From VRUE01 sp035693025 (GTDB taxonomy: Bacteria; Actinomycetota; Thermoleophilia; Solirubrobacterales; 70-9), in the NCBI GenBank assembly GCA_035693025.1, contig DASSHI010000034.1, positions 1-64,000 on the forward strand: DNA of 64,000 nt, written 5' to 3'. This document shows, piece after piece, positions 26,950 through 35,229 of this stretch; the first letter of the stretch is position 1; every line of letters starts with the position of its first letter. Under the pieces are notes generated by a model that saw only the letters and a list, made by a program, of their open reading frames with translations, had not been told where the DNA came from and did not search any database. The position numbers and the translations under genes are program-made.

Positions 26950-27377
26950 GAGGCGAGCTCCGCGCGCATCATCAGCACCGGGATCGTCGCCGAGTGCAGC
27001 AGCTGCTCGGAGACCGAGCCGAGCAGCGCCCGCCGCACCCGGCTGTGGCCGTGCGAGCCCATCACCAGTAGGTCGTGGTCGTCTTCGCCGGCGATGCGCA
27101 GGATCGACTCGGCGATCGGCCCGTGCTCGAGTCGGCTGGTGACGCCGACGTCGTCGGGCACGCTCTCGACCGCCTCGCGGACGATCTTGACGTAGAGGTC
27201 GGTGAGGTCCTGCGGCGGCGCGACGCCTGCCCCGACCGGCTTGGGCGGCGGCGGGACGACGGTCAGCAGGGTCAGCGTCGCGTTCTGGTCGCGGGCGAGG
27301 GCGATCGCGTGCCCGAGCGCCGCTTCGGCGTCGGGCGAGCCGTCGACGGCGACGAGGATCTTGCGGTAGCAGCTCAT
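26946..27377 (-). CDS. Universal stress protein (UspA family)
   Basis: 143 residues. Starts KILVAVDGSPDAEAALGHA and has the ATP-binding signature GSHGHSRVRRALLGSVS followed by the beta strand VPVLMM. ATP-binding stress protein in the cytosol. First gene of the operon with the MFS exporter and MBL hydrolase; its promoter region contains the TetR operator. Confidence 0.9.
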   Translation of the reverse strand: MSCYRKILVAVDGSPDAEAALGHAIALARDQNATLTLLTVVPPPPKPVGAGVAPPQDLTDLYVKIVREAVESVPDDVGVTSRLEHGPIAESILRIAGEDDHDLLVMGSHGHSRVRRALLGSVSEQLLHSATIPVLMMRAELAS

Positions 27378-27404
27378 CGCGGCCCGCGACTCCCTGCGGT
27401 GTTA

Positions 27405-27437
27405 TTGTCACCAAGTGATGACATCGGTTGGTGACAA
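27405..27437. promoter_or_regulatory. TetR operator between usp and tetR
   Basis: Perfect 10-bp inverted arms TTGTCACCAA / TTGGTGACAA separated by 13 bp. The TetR start codon (ATG 27418) lies in the spacer, so binding would block tetR directly and the divergent usp-MFS-MBL operon. Confidence 0.75.
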
Positions 27438-27996
27438 GGCTAACACGGCGCCTCGGCCACGCGACTCCCAGGCCAGCCGCCGGGCACTGCTCGACGCCGG
27501 GCGGGACCTCTTCGACGAGGTCGGCTACGACCGCGCGACGACGCGTGAGATCGGCGAGCGGGCCGGCGTCGACCCGGCCCTGATCGCGCGCTACTTCGGC
27601 GGCAAGGAGGGGCTGTTCCTGGCGACCATCGCCGAGGGCCCGGTGGGCGACACGGAAGGGCCCGCTGACTTCGAGCCCAAGACGGTGCTCTCCTATCTGC
27701 TCGAGCGCTGGGACGAGCGCGGCCACGGACCGGTCAGCCGCGCCCTCGCCAGCCCGACCCTGAGCGACGAGGTCCGCACCCAGGTTCGTAGCGTCGTCGG
27801 CGGGCGGCTGGTCGATCCTCTGGTGGACGAGCTGCGCAAGGCCGGCTGCGAGCAGCCCGAGCTGCGTGGCGAGCTGCTCGTCGCCCTGGCCCTCGGCGTC
27901 GCCGTCACCCGTGCCAACGGCACCCTCGCCGACCTCGCCGACGCGTCGCTCGACGACGTGATCGCCGCCCTGGGGCCGCTCGCCGACGCACTTTAG
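27418..27996 (+). CDS. TetR/AcrR family transcriptional regulator
   Basis: 192 residues. Helix-turn-helix TTREIGERAGVDPALIARYFGGKEGLF (about residues 38-64). Divergent from the usp-MFS-MBL operon with a strong operator between. The ATG lies inside the operator and no ribosome binding site fits, suggesting a leaderless mRNA; the GTG at 27415 is an alternative start. Followed by a small coiled-coil gene, as with the TetR at 6489. Confidence 0.88.
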   Translation: MTSVGDKANTAPRPRDSQASRRALLDAGRDLFDEVGYDRATTREIGERAGVDPALIARYFGGKEGLFLATIAEGPVGDTEGPADFEPKTVLSYLLERWDERGHGPVSRALASPTLSDEVRTQVRSVVGGRLVDPLVDELRKAGCEQPELRGELLVALALGVAVTRANGTLADLADASLDDVIAALGPLADAL

Positions 27997-28013
27997 GCGC
28001 GAAGCGTGCTCAA

Positions 28014-28061
28014 AAGATTTTGCTTCCGCGCGACACCCGCGCGCATCTCTCTGTCTACAGT
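28014..28061 (+). promoter_or_regulatory. Conserved upstream element, copy B
   Basis: 29-nt block (28014-28042) identical at 25 positions to 7082-7110, including the GCGACAC core and CGCGC hairpin arm, and ending 25 nt before the coiled-coil gene. TACAGT at 28056-28061 is a candidate -10 at 19 bp from GCGACA. Confidence 0.45.
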
Positions 28062-28067
28062 AGAATC

Positions 28068-28358
28068 ATGCAGACGATGAGAGAGCGCTGGACCGACGAT
28101 CGGCTGGACGACGCCTTCGACCGGGTCGACGGCGAGCTGCGCGCGATCCGCACAGACATGGGCTCGTTCCGGGTCGAAATGAAGGAAAGCCTCGATCGGA
28201 TCGAGGATAGGTTCGACCGGATCGACGACAAGTTCGATCGGATGGAGGACAAGTTCGCCCGGATGGACGACAAATTCGATCGCTGGCAGAGACTGATGTT
28301 CTCGACGCTCGCGGGGCTGGCGATCGCCCTGCTCGTGGCGGTCTTCAACCACATGTAG
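28068..28358 (+). CDS. Small coiled-coil protein with a C-terminal membrane segment
   Basis: 96 residues, paralogue of the protein at 7137-7373 with more heptads (DRFDRIDDKFDRMEDKFAR) and a terminal membrane helix LMFSTLAGLAIALLVAVF. Both genes share an upstream element and follow a TetR gene in the same direction. Function unknown; membrane-tethered oligomer inferred. Confidence 0.65.
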   Translation: MQTMRERWTDDRLDDAFDRVDGELRAIRTDMGSFRVEMKESLDRIEDRFDRIDDKFDRMEDKFARMDDKFDRWQRLMFSTLAGLAIALLVAVFNHM

Positions 28359-29015
28359 TCAGGGCGAGAGCAGGGTGACGGCCCAGCCGTCGCCGTCGCG
28401 CTCGAAGAGGCGCCGCTCGTGGATCCGGTCGGGCGCTTCGCTCCACAGCTCGATCGCTTCGGGCCGCACGCGCAGGGCGCCCCAGTCCGGGGGACACGGC
28501 GGCGCCGTCTCCTGGACCTCGGCGAGATGGGCCAGCCGGTCGCGCAGCGGGCCGAGCTCGTCGATCGGCTCGCCCTGGCGGGAAACCACGGTCTGCAGCC
28601 GGTGCAGCGGGTCGCGCCGGTCGAACAGCTCCTCTGCCAGCGCCCGCTCGGTGAGCGTCGCCTCGCCCACGACGTGCACCTGCCGCCCCAGCGAGGGCCA
28701 GTGGAAGAGCAGCGCGACGTGCGGGTTGGCCTCGATCTCCCGCGCCTTGCGCGTCCACAGCGCCGACGTGAAGACGAGCGCGTCGTCCTCCAGCAGCTTC
28801 AACGTCACCGTCCGCGCCGAGGGCCGCCCGTCCGCCCCGACCGTGACGAATGCCACCGAGCCCGGCTGCGCCAGCCCCGCGGCCCGCGCCTCCTCGATCC
28901 ATCGCCCCAGCTCGGCCAGCGGCTGGTGTGCCGGATCGCAGTTCTTACGGGCTATGGGCCGCACGATGTTGCGATCAAAGCAGCTGGCCGCCCGACGGGT
29001 AGGCTCACGCGGCAC
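28359..29015 (-). CDS. pdxH: Pyridoxamine/pyridoxine 5'-phosphate oxidase
   Basis: 218 residues from GTG 29015; the conserved part begins near residue 18 (VRPIARKNCDPAHQPLAELGRWI), so a GTG at about 28964 is an equally good start. FMN/PLP-site segments: PSARTVTLKLLEDDALVFTS, RKAREIEANPHVALLFHWPSLGRQVHV, and the C-terminal PEAIELWSEAPDRIHERRLFER with the catalytic Arg-x-His. Oxidises PNP/PMP to pyridoxal phosphate. Confidence 0.88.
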   Translation of the reverse strand: MPREPTRRAASCFDRNIVRPIARKNCDPAHQPLAELGRWIEEARAAGLAQPGSVAFVTVGADGRPSARTVTLKLLEDDALVFTSALWTRKAREIEANPHVALLFHWPSLGRQVHVVGEATLTERALAEELFDRRDPLHRLQTVVSRQGEPIDELGPLRDRLAHLAEVQETAPPCPPDWGALRVRPEAIELWSEAPDRIHERRLFERDGDGWAVTLLSP

Positions 29016-29017
29016 CG

Positions 29018-29590
29018 ATGGAGGCCCACAAATCGTATGAGCGCTTCGAGCAGGGGCACCAGATAGCCGGCGACGGAGGCGGCCGGCTCGAGTCGCATGA
29101 CGGTCGCAACGCGGCGATGGTCGTCGGGTTGATGGCGGCCCTTCTCGCCGTCGCGGTCTTCCTCTCCAACGAGGCGGTGAAGGAGGTCATCACCGCCGAG
29201 ACCCACCGCGCCGACGCCTCGGCCCGGTTGGAGAGCGACCGGGTCAAGGTCGACGTCGCCAACGGCGATTCGGTGCTGCTGCGGACGCTCGCCGCCGGGG
29301 ATTCCCAGCAACGCCTCGCCGCGATCCAGGCGAATAGGCACGAGGCGCGCGTGGCACACGAGCTGGCGCCGGAGGACGCCCGCCTCAACGCCGAGATCGA
29401 GGACCATCAGCACGAGGCCGACCACGCCAACGCCCAGCATGTCGACTACGAGCTGGCTGCCGTCAGCCTGCAGGTCGGCATCGTCCTCGCATCGGTCTCG
29501 ATCATCGCCCGGCGCCGCTGGCTCCTCGCCGCCGGGGGCGCGGTCGCGACCGCAGGGGTGCTGCTCATCCTCGCCGGCCTGCTCGTCTAG
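29018..29590 (+). CDS. DUF4337-like membrane protein
   Basis: 190 residues. One membrane helix near residue 40 (VVGLMAALLAVAVFLSNEAV), a long charged helical middle (about 55-140), then two C-terminal helices (VSLQVGIVLASVSIIAR; LLAAGGAVATAGVLLILAGLLV). The layout and the E-A-KEVITAETHRADA stretch fit DUF4337. Function unknown. Starts 3 bp from the divergent pdxH frame. Confidence 0.7.
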   Translation: MEAHKSYERFEQGHQIAGDGGGRLESHDGRNAAMVVGLMAALLAVAVFLSNEAVKEVITAETHRADASARLESDRVKVDVANGDSVLLRTLAAGDSQQRLAAIQANRHEARVAHELAPEDARLNAEIEDHQHEADHANAQHVDYELAAVSLQVGIVLASVSIIARRRWLLAAGGAVATAGVLLILAGLLV

Positions 29591-29597
29591 GCAAGCT

Positions 29598-30416
29598 TCA
29601 GGGCTGCGCCGTCGAGGACGCCCCCGCGGGCTGGCCCACGAAGATCGCCCAGCGCTGCGTGAAGTGGAGCGCGCCGTCGCGGCGCTGTGCCCGCATCCCC
29701 GTCGGCTCGCCACCGCCGAGCTCCGCCTCGAGCTCGGCGTGCAGCCGGTCGGCAACCTCCGGTGGCGGGTTGCTCTGCGCGAGCCAGCGCTCCAGCGGCA
29801 TCGGCTGGTCGCGTTCGGCTTCGCCGACGAGCTTCAACCCGGCGGCCTCCATCGCCGCGCCCAGCTCTGCTTTGGCCAGGGCCCTGGTGTGGGACGGATC
29901 GCGCAGGCGCTCGCGATGGTTGTAGGCCTCGGCGCGCTCCGGTTCGGCGACGACGATGTCCATGATCCCGACGCGGCCGCCGGGGCGGCAGACGCGAGCC
30001 ATCTCGGCCAGGACCGTGGCGGGATCGTCGAAATGGTGCACGGCGAAGCGGCTGACGACGAGGTCGAAGGAGTCGTCGAGGAAGGGCATGTCGTCGGCCT
30101 TGCCCTGCTGGAAGATCACGTTGGCGACGCTGCTTCGGTCCGCCTCGCGCTTGCCGACGGCAAGCATCTCCTCGGTCAGGTCGAGCACGGTCGCGCAGCG
30201 CACGTGCTCGGCGTAGGCGCGGGCCACGTGCCCCGTCCCTCCGGCCACGTCGAGGACCAGCTCGGCGTCCTGCGGCGGGACGTTGCCGACCAGCCAGCCG
30301 AGCACGCGCGGATCGCCGAACGAGTAGAGATGATCCTCGAAGCTCGCCGCCTGGCGCGTGAACTCCTCCCTGATCATCTCGTCGTGGCGGTCGGGCATGA
30401 GGGGCGACATGCTCAC
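29598..30416 (-). CDS. Class I SAM-dependent methyltransferase
   Basis: 272 residues. Motif I VLDVAGGTGHVARAYAE, motif II DLVVSRFAVHHFDDP and motif III EMARVCRPGGRVGIMDIV, as in UbiE/Methyltransf_11 enzymes. Substrate unknown. The start region overlaps the stop of the upstream peptidase gene by 4 bp. Confidence 0.87.
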   Translation of the reverse strand: MSMSPLMPDRHDEMIREEFTRQAASFEDHLYSFGDPRVLGWLVGNVPPQDAELVLDVAGGTGHVARAYAEHVRCATVLDLTEEMLAVGKREADRSSVANVIFQQGKADDMPFLDDSFDLVVSRFAVHHFDDPATVLAEMARVCRPGGRVGIMDIVVAEPERAEAYNHRERLRDPSHTRALAKAELGAAMEAAGLKLVGEAERDQPMPLERWLAQSNPPPEVADRLHAELEAELGGGEPTGMRAQRRDGALHFTQRWAIFVGQPAGASSTAQP

Positions 30417-30973
30417 GCTCCGAGCGGGTGCCGAGCGACGAAGTTTCGCGGGCTGACCCGTTCGGCGTGCCAGCGCGGGCCGCTCACGCCGGGCGGGTCG
30501 TCGCGGGTGTCGAAGCGCAGCCCGGCGACCACCATGTAGACGTGCTCGTCGTTGGCGTAGACGGTGATCCAGCGCCCCGGCCCGCCTTCGCCCCAGTAGG
30601 CGAGCTGCCCCGAGACCATCGTCGTTTCGAGCATGCCGCCGCCGTGCAGGGCGAAGCCGACCGCGCCCGAGCAGTCATAGCCGTGCGTCCACCAGCTCAG
30701 ATGGCCGCCGCCCCAGACGTAGGGCCGGTGGACGATGCGGTTGGCCGCCGCGATCGTGGCCTTGACCCGGGGCGGCGCATTCGCGGGTGGGATCGCCTTC
30801 CCATCGAGCAGCGTCGCGCCGCACGTCTCGCTCGTCCGCGGCGCTTCGGCCGAGGCTGGGATGCAGCTGTAGCCCCACGGCACCGCCGCGGCGCCCGCCC
30901 CCGCCGCGCAGAGCGCCGCGATCGCGGCGAGCGTCGCCAGCGCGAGCGCCGTTCCTCTTGCGATCCGGCCCAA
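30413..30973 (-). CDS. NlpC/P60-like secreted peptidase
   Basis: 186 residues from a TTG at 30973, chosen because it begins a signal peptide (GRIARGTALALATLAAIAALCAAGAGAAA); a longer frame upstream lacks protein-like character. The catalytic Cys lies in the HGYDCSGAVGFALHG motif, preceded by PYVWGGGH; His in DEHVYMVVAG. Likely a cell-wall endopeptidase or amidase. Coupled to the methyltransferase downstream. Confidence 0.7.
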   Translation of the reverse strand: MGRIARGTALALATLAAIAALCAAGAGAAAVPWGYSCIPASAEAPRTSETCGATLLDGKAIPPANAPPRVKATIAAANRIVHRPYVWGGGHLSWWTHGYDCSGAVGFALHGGGMLETTMVSGQLAYWGEGGPGRWITVYANDEHVYMVVAGLRFDTRDDPPGVSGPRWHAERVSPRNFVARHPLGA

Positions 30974-31085
30974 GATGGCGATAAAGGCTACGCGGTGGTC
31001 GACGCGATCTACAAGTCCTGCGCCGGAGCGCCGCAGGCGCGGCGGCCTGCCAGCTCGTCGGTGGCGTCGGCTACCGCTCCAGCGC

Positions 31086-32246
31086 TCAGCCAGCGGGATT
31101 GCGCTGGAGCTCGTTGCGCAGGCGGCGGCGCTCCGCTGCGGCAGAGCGAGATGCCTCATTCGAGCGACGGTGGAGCTGCACGACCACGAACAGGGAGCTG
31201 ACGCTCAGTAGGACCAGCGCCGCGACCATTACCCAGAAGCCCCAGTGCCTTCCCTGGCCCGGCACCCACGTATTGGCCCCGTAGAAGCCGACAATCAGGG
31301 TCGGGACCAGGAAGACGACCGCTGCAAGCTCAAGACGCTGTTGCATGCGCTCGCTGTGACGTCGCTGCTCCTCGGTCTGCTCCAGATGGAGAAGACCGAA
31401 GGACTGTCGCAGGGTCTCGCTCAACCTCCCCAATCCCGCGAGGGCTTTATCGACGCGGTTGTCGACGTCTATCACTGTGTTGTGATCAGTCGCCGGTAGC
31501 CACGCCTTGTCGATGCTCGCCCGAAGGCCAGGCCTGTTGAGCGGGCCGAGCCAATTGCGCAGCACGGCCATCAGACCCCACAGCTCCGGCAGCTCGTTCT
31601 GATTGTCGAGTTCGTCCTCTATGTAGAGGCTCAGCTCCCAATCCTCCAGCCAGGTCGAAAGCTCACGCTGGGCGGGAACGTAAGTGAGCGCCAGCTCGTG
31701 CATGACCGACACCCCGAGGTCACCCGGGCTCCCCCGCTTGCCCCGTTCCCAGTGTCCTGCCACGGCGAGATAGAGCGCAGTCGCGTCTTCCGCCGGGCCC
31801 TCGGCAACTTTGCGTGGACCTCGGAAGGCGCGGGTCGGGTGCCAGCAGGTGATGATCCACTCCTCCCCGACGAGTAACTCCACGGGTTGGAAGATGAGAA
31901 TCCCCGCCCGCTGTGGAGTTCCGCGTTCTGCTTTCTCTTCAGGCCGCTCAGGCGACACGCTGAACGAGGAAGCGAGGCGGATCCGGCTATTCGAATATGC
32001 CCTACCGGCAGGTTCGTCGTCTGGGGTGAGAAGGTCTTCGAGCATCTCTGCGGTCAACCCTGGACAGCGATCGCCCACCGCCTCGAGTACGGTCGCCACC
32101 TCGCTTGCCCCACAGGAGAGCTCGAACCACGGAAAGCCCTCCGCATCGTGGAGTTCGTCGATCTCGACCTGTCGGGGGCCTCCCTCAGGGGGCCAGACGC
32201 TCACGCGGCGCAGCCAGCTCGACGTGTCCTCGACCGTGATGTTCAC
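31086..32246 (-). CDS. CorA-like divalent cation transporter
   Basis: 386 residues. A soluble N-terminal domain of about 310 residues with long coiled helices is followed by two C-terminal membrane helices (LAAVVFLVPTLIVGFYGANTW; FWVMVAALVLLSVSSLFVVV). The pore loop motif of CorA, normally YGMN, reads YGAN here. A Mg2+ or related cation channel is likely, but the changed residue may alter selectivity. The 185-bp gap to the next gene shows nothing recognisable. Confidence 0.8.
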   Translation of the reverse strand: MNITVEDTSSWLRRVSVWPPEGGPRQVEIDELHDAEGFPWFELSCGASEVATVLEAVGDRCPGLTAEMLEDLLTPDDEPAGRAYSNSRIRLASSFSVSPERPEEKAERGTPQRAGILIFQPVELLVGEEWIITCWHPTRAFRGPRKVAEGPAEDATALYLAVAGHWERGKRGSPGDLGVSVMHELALTYVPAQRELSTWLEDWELSLYIEDELDNQNELPELWGLMAVLRNWLGPLNRPGLRASIDKAWLPATDHNTVIDVDNRVDKALAGLGRLSETLRQSFGLLHLEQTEEQRRHSERMQQRLELAAVVFLVPTLIVGFYGANTWVPGQGRHWGFWVMVAALVLLSVSSLFVVVQLHRRSNEASRSAAAERRRLRNELQRNPAG

Positions 32247-32431
32247 TTACGTGATCGACAGCTTCTTCACGATTAGGGACCCTATTGGCACCGATCTAAC
32301 ACTGTCAAGGTACTCAGGGTGTTGGAACCGGCGGCGTCCTGACTCACCCTGTTGAGACATCGCTCTGGGCCAAGCGGACGACGGCGACATGGATTGGACC
32401 CCGGATCTGCCGTCCTGATAGACACTCTCCG

Positions 32432-33100
32432 ATGAGCGAGGAGCAGTGGAGCGCCGTCGATGACTTCGTAAGCGGGTTGCTGGCACCGCACGACGAGGCG
32501 CTGGACGCCGCGCTCGAGGCGGGTGCGAAGGCCGGGTTGCCGCAGATCCAGGTCTCGCCTCCGCAGGCGAAGCTGCTGTACCTGTTGGCGAAGACGATCG
32601 GCGCCGCTCGGATCCTCGAGTTCGGCACGCTCGCCGGCTACAGCACGATCTGGCTGGGACGGGCGCTCGGCGAGGGCGGCCGGCTGATCACCCTGGAGGC
32701 CAGCCCCGACTACGCCGAGGTGGCCCGCGCTAACGTCGAGCGAGCGGGCCTCGGCGACGTCGTAGACCTGCGCGTCGGCCCCGCCCTCGACACGCTGCCG
32801 GTGCTCGCGGCCGAGGGCGCGGGGCGCTTCGACCTGGTCTTCATCGACGCCGACAAGATCCACAGCCCCGACTACTTCGCGTGGTCGGTGGAGCGCACCC
32901 GCCCGGGGGGCCTGATCGTCATCGACAACGTGGTCCGCGGCGGCACCCTGGCCGAAGCCGGCAGCGGCGACGGGACGATCGAAGCGCAGCGCCGCCTTCA
33001 CGAGACGATCGCCGCCGACGCACGGGTCACGGCGACGACCCTGCAGACGGTCGGCAGCAAGGGGTACGACGGCTTCACGATCGCCCTCGTCAATCGATGA
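32432..33100 (+). CDS. O-methyltransferase, class I SAM-dependent
   Basis: 222 residues. Motif I ILEFGTLAGYSTIWLGRAL, then VTLEASPDYAEVARANVERAGL-type acidic loop, metal-binding FDLVFIDADK and GGLIVIDNVVRGG, as in the COMT-like O-methyltransferase_3 family. Methylates catechol-type hydroxyls. Short gap to the encapsulin operon in the same direction. Confidence 0.9.
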   Translation: MSEEQWSAVDDFVSGLLAPHDEALDAALEAGAKAGLPQIQVSPPQAKLLYLLAKTIGAARILEFGTLAGYSTIWLGRALGEGGRLITLEASPDYAEVARANVERAGLGDVVDLRVGPALDTLPVLAAEGAGRFDLVFIDADKIHSPDYFAWSVERTRPGGLIVIDNVVRGGTLAEAGSGDGTIEAQRRLHETIAADARVTATTLQTVGSKGYDGFTIALVNR

Positions 33101-33139
33101 AGGGCCCGCCACCGCGCCTGTCCTGCCAAGATTGGGTCC

Positions 33140-33532
33140 GTGGGTGTCGACCAGTACCACGAGCCGCCGGAGCAGCTGCCTGAGGCAACGCGCACCTTCG
33201 CCCGGCTCTGCGCCTCGCTGACCGAGGAGGCGGAGGCGATCGGTTGGTACGAGCAGCGCATGGCCGTCGAGGCCGACGAGGAGGCACGGGCGATCATGCA
33301 CGACGCCCAGGGCGAGGAGTTCAAGCACTTCTGCATGGACCTGGAGTTCCTCCTGCGCCGCACGCCCCTGTGGCGGGAGATCGCCGTGGGGGTCCTCTTC
33401 CAGGACGGCGACATCGTCGAGCACGGCGAGGATGCCGAGGAGGAAGCGACCGAGGGCGCCGCCGAGCGCGGCGCGCCCCTGGCGGGCGGGGAGTCGCTCG
33501 GCATCGGCAGCCTCAGGGAGGTCGCGTCGTGA
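33140..33532 (+). CDS. Encapsulated ferritin-like cargo protein (EncFtn)
   Basis: 130 residues. Two-helix ferritin-like domain with residues that line up with the ferroxidase and entry-site residues of Rhodospirillum EncFtn: Glu30, Glu32, Trp36, Glu60, His63 in TEEAEAIGWYEQRM and GEEFKHF. The C-terminal linker is acidic and Gly-rich and ends in the cargo-loading peptide ESLGIGSLREV. Oxidises Fe2+ for storage in the encapsulin shell. Its TGA overlaps the shell GTG (GTGA). Confidence 0.92.
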   Translation: MGVDQYHEPPEQLPEATRTFARLCASLTEEAEAIGWYEQRMAVEADEEARAIMHDAQGEEFKHFCMDLEFLLRRTPLWREIAVGVLFQDGDIVEHGEDAEEEATEGAAERGAPLAGGESLGIGSLREVAS

Positions 33533-34329
33533 GTCACCTGCTGCGCGAGCACGCGCCGATCACCGAGCGCGGCTGGGAGCTGCTCGACTCCGAGGCGCGC
33601 GAGCGCCTCGCCCCGGCGCTCGCCGCGCGCCGCCTGGTCGACTTCTCCGGGCCGTTCGGTTGGGAGCACTCGGCGACCAACCTCGGCCGGGTCGAGGACG
33701 TCGCCGGCGCCCCGGGCGAGGGAGTCGAGGCGGCGCAACGCCGAGTGCTCGCCCTGGTCGAGCTGCGCGCCCCCTTCTCGATTGCCCGCGCCGAGCTGGA
33801 AGCCGCCGACCGCGGGGCCGAGGACGCCGACCTCGATTCGCTCGACGAGGCGGCGCGGCAGATCGCGATCGCCGAGAACGCCGCCGTCTTCCACGGCTGG
33901 AAAGCGGCCGGCATCGACGGCATCCTCGAGTCCTCCTCGCATCAGCCGATCGAGCTGGGCGAGGACTGCGAGCGCTACCCGCGCCACGTCGCCAAAGCGG
34001 TCGAGGCGCTGCTCGCCGCCGGCGTCGCCGGTCCCTACGGCCTCGCGCTCGGGCCCGAGGCGTACACCCGCGTGCTGGAGACCAGCGAGCACGGCGGCTA
34101 CCCGCTGCTCGAGCACCTGCGCGAGATCCTCTCCGGTCCGATCGTCTGGGCCCCGGGCGTCAGCGGCGCCGGTGTGCTCAGCATGCGCGGCGGCGACTTC
34201 CTCTTCGAGTCCGGCGAGGACCTCTCGATCGGCTACGCGGCCCACGACGCCGGCGCAGTGCAGCTCTACCTGCAGGAGAGCTTCAGCTTCCGCGTGGCGA
34301 CTCCCGAGGCCGCGGTCACGCTCCCTTAG
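33529..34329 (+). CDS. Encapsulin nanocompartment shell protein (family 1)
   Basis: 266 residues with the HK97-fold encapsulin pattern: HAPITERGWELLDSEARERLAPALAARRLVDFSGPFGW, EDCERYPRHVAKAVEALLAAG, GPYGLALGPEAYTRVLE and the end IGYAAHDAGAVQLYLQESF. Assembles the icosahedral iron-storage compartment in the cytosol. GTG start coupled to the cargo gene; three bases separate it from the next gene. Confidence 0.94.
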   Translation: MSHLLREHAPITERGWELLDSEARERLAPALAARRLVDFSGPFGWEHSATNLGRVEDVAGAPGEGVEAAQRRVLALVELRAPFSIARAELEAADRGAEDADLDSLDEAARQIAIAENAAVFHGWKAAGIDGILESSSHQPIELGEDCERYPRHVAKAVEALLAAGVAGPYGLALGPEAYTRVLETSEHGGYPLLEHLREILSGPIVWAPGVSGAGVLSMRGGDFLFESGEDLSIGYAAHDAGAVQLYLQESFSFRVATPEAAVTLP

Positions 34330-34332
34330 CCA

Positions 34333-34887
34333 GTGGCAAGGTTGATCTACGCGACGATCGCCTCGCTCGACGGATACGTCGCCGACGCCGACGGCAACTT
34401 CGGCTGGGCGATGCCGAGCGAGGAGGTCCACGCCTTCGTCAACGAGCTCGAGCGAACCGCCGGCACCTATCTGTACGGGCGGAGGATGTACGAGACGATG
34501 GTCGCCTGGGAGACAATGGATCTCGCCGGGGAGCCGCCGGTGGTGCGCGACTACGCGGCGATCTGGCGGGCGACCGAGAAGGTCGTCTACTCGACCACGC
34601 TGACGGAGGTGAGCAGCGCCCGGACCCGAATCGAGCGCGAGTTCGACCCCGCGGCGGTGCAGCGGCTGAAGGAGTCGGCCGAGCGCGACATCACGGTCGG
34701 CGGTCCCGGCCTCGCGGGGGCGGCGCTCGCTGCCGGCCTCGTCGACGAGCTACACCTCTTCGTCGTGCCCGCCGTGGTCGGCGCCGGCACCCGCTCCCTT
34801 CCCGACGGCGTCCGGCTGGAGCTGCAGCTGCTCGACGAGCGCCGCTTCGACAACGGCTTCGTCCACCTGCATTACCGCGTCGGTTGA
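34333..34887 (+). CDS. Dihydrofolate reductase/RibD C-terminal family protein
   Basis: 184 residues. LIYATIASLDGYVADADGNFGWAMP and the end VDELHLFVVPAVVGAGTRSLPD mark the RibD_C fold; GPGLAGAALAAGLV is the nucleotide-binding part. Second member of this family in the window (other at 23975). GTG start 3 bp behind encapsulin, so probably cotranscribed; a link with iron reduction is speculation. Confidence 0.85.
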   Translation: MARLIYATIASLDGYVADADGNFGWAMPSEEVHAFVNELERTAGTYLYGRRMYETMVAWETMDLAGEPPVVRDYAAIWRATEKVVYSTTLTEVSSARTRIEREFDPAAVQRLKESAERDITVGGPGLAGAALAAGLVDELHLFVVPAVVGAGTRSLPDGVRLELQLLDERRFDNGFVHLHYRVG

Positions 34888-34896
34888 GACAGGCTC

Positions 34897-35229
34897 TCAG
34901 GCCGTCGCACGGCGGCGATCGGCGTCGAGCCGCGCTCGCCGCGGCAGGTGCGTCTTGTAGTAGCAGGGGCAGGGGTTGTCCTCGCAGGCGACGCCGTCGT
35001 TGTCGCCGTCGAGGCGATCCGGGTCATAGCGCGGCCCGCCGTGCCTGATGTAGAAGAACTGGGCCGCCCGCTGGGAGCCGAAGTCGGCGCAGTCCTTGTC
35101 GCGAGCGGATGCGCCGGAAGGCAGCGCGGCGATGAAGACGGCGCACAAGGCCAAAGTGGCGATAATCGCGGCGAAGGCGCGGGTCGGGGGGCTCGTCCAG
35201 GTCCCTGGGTCAGCTGCTCTCTTCACCAT
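34897..35229 (-). CDS. Excalibur calcium-binding domain protein
   Basis: 110 residues. A membrane/signal helix (FAAIIATLALCAVFIAALPSGASA) leads into an Excalibur domain with the strict pattern DCADFGSQRAAQFFY...YDPDRLDGDNDGVACEDNPC (DxDxDGxxCE). Secreted or surface exposed, Ca2+ binding. Its ATG shares the CATG at 35227-35230 with the divergent metalloprotease gene. Confidence 0.87.
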   Translation of the reverse strand: MVKRAADPGTWTSPPTRAFAAIIATLALCAVFIAALPSGASARDKDCADFGSQRAAQFFYIRHGGPRYDPDRLDGDNDGVACEDNPCPCYYKTHLPRRARLDADRRRATA

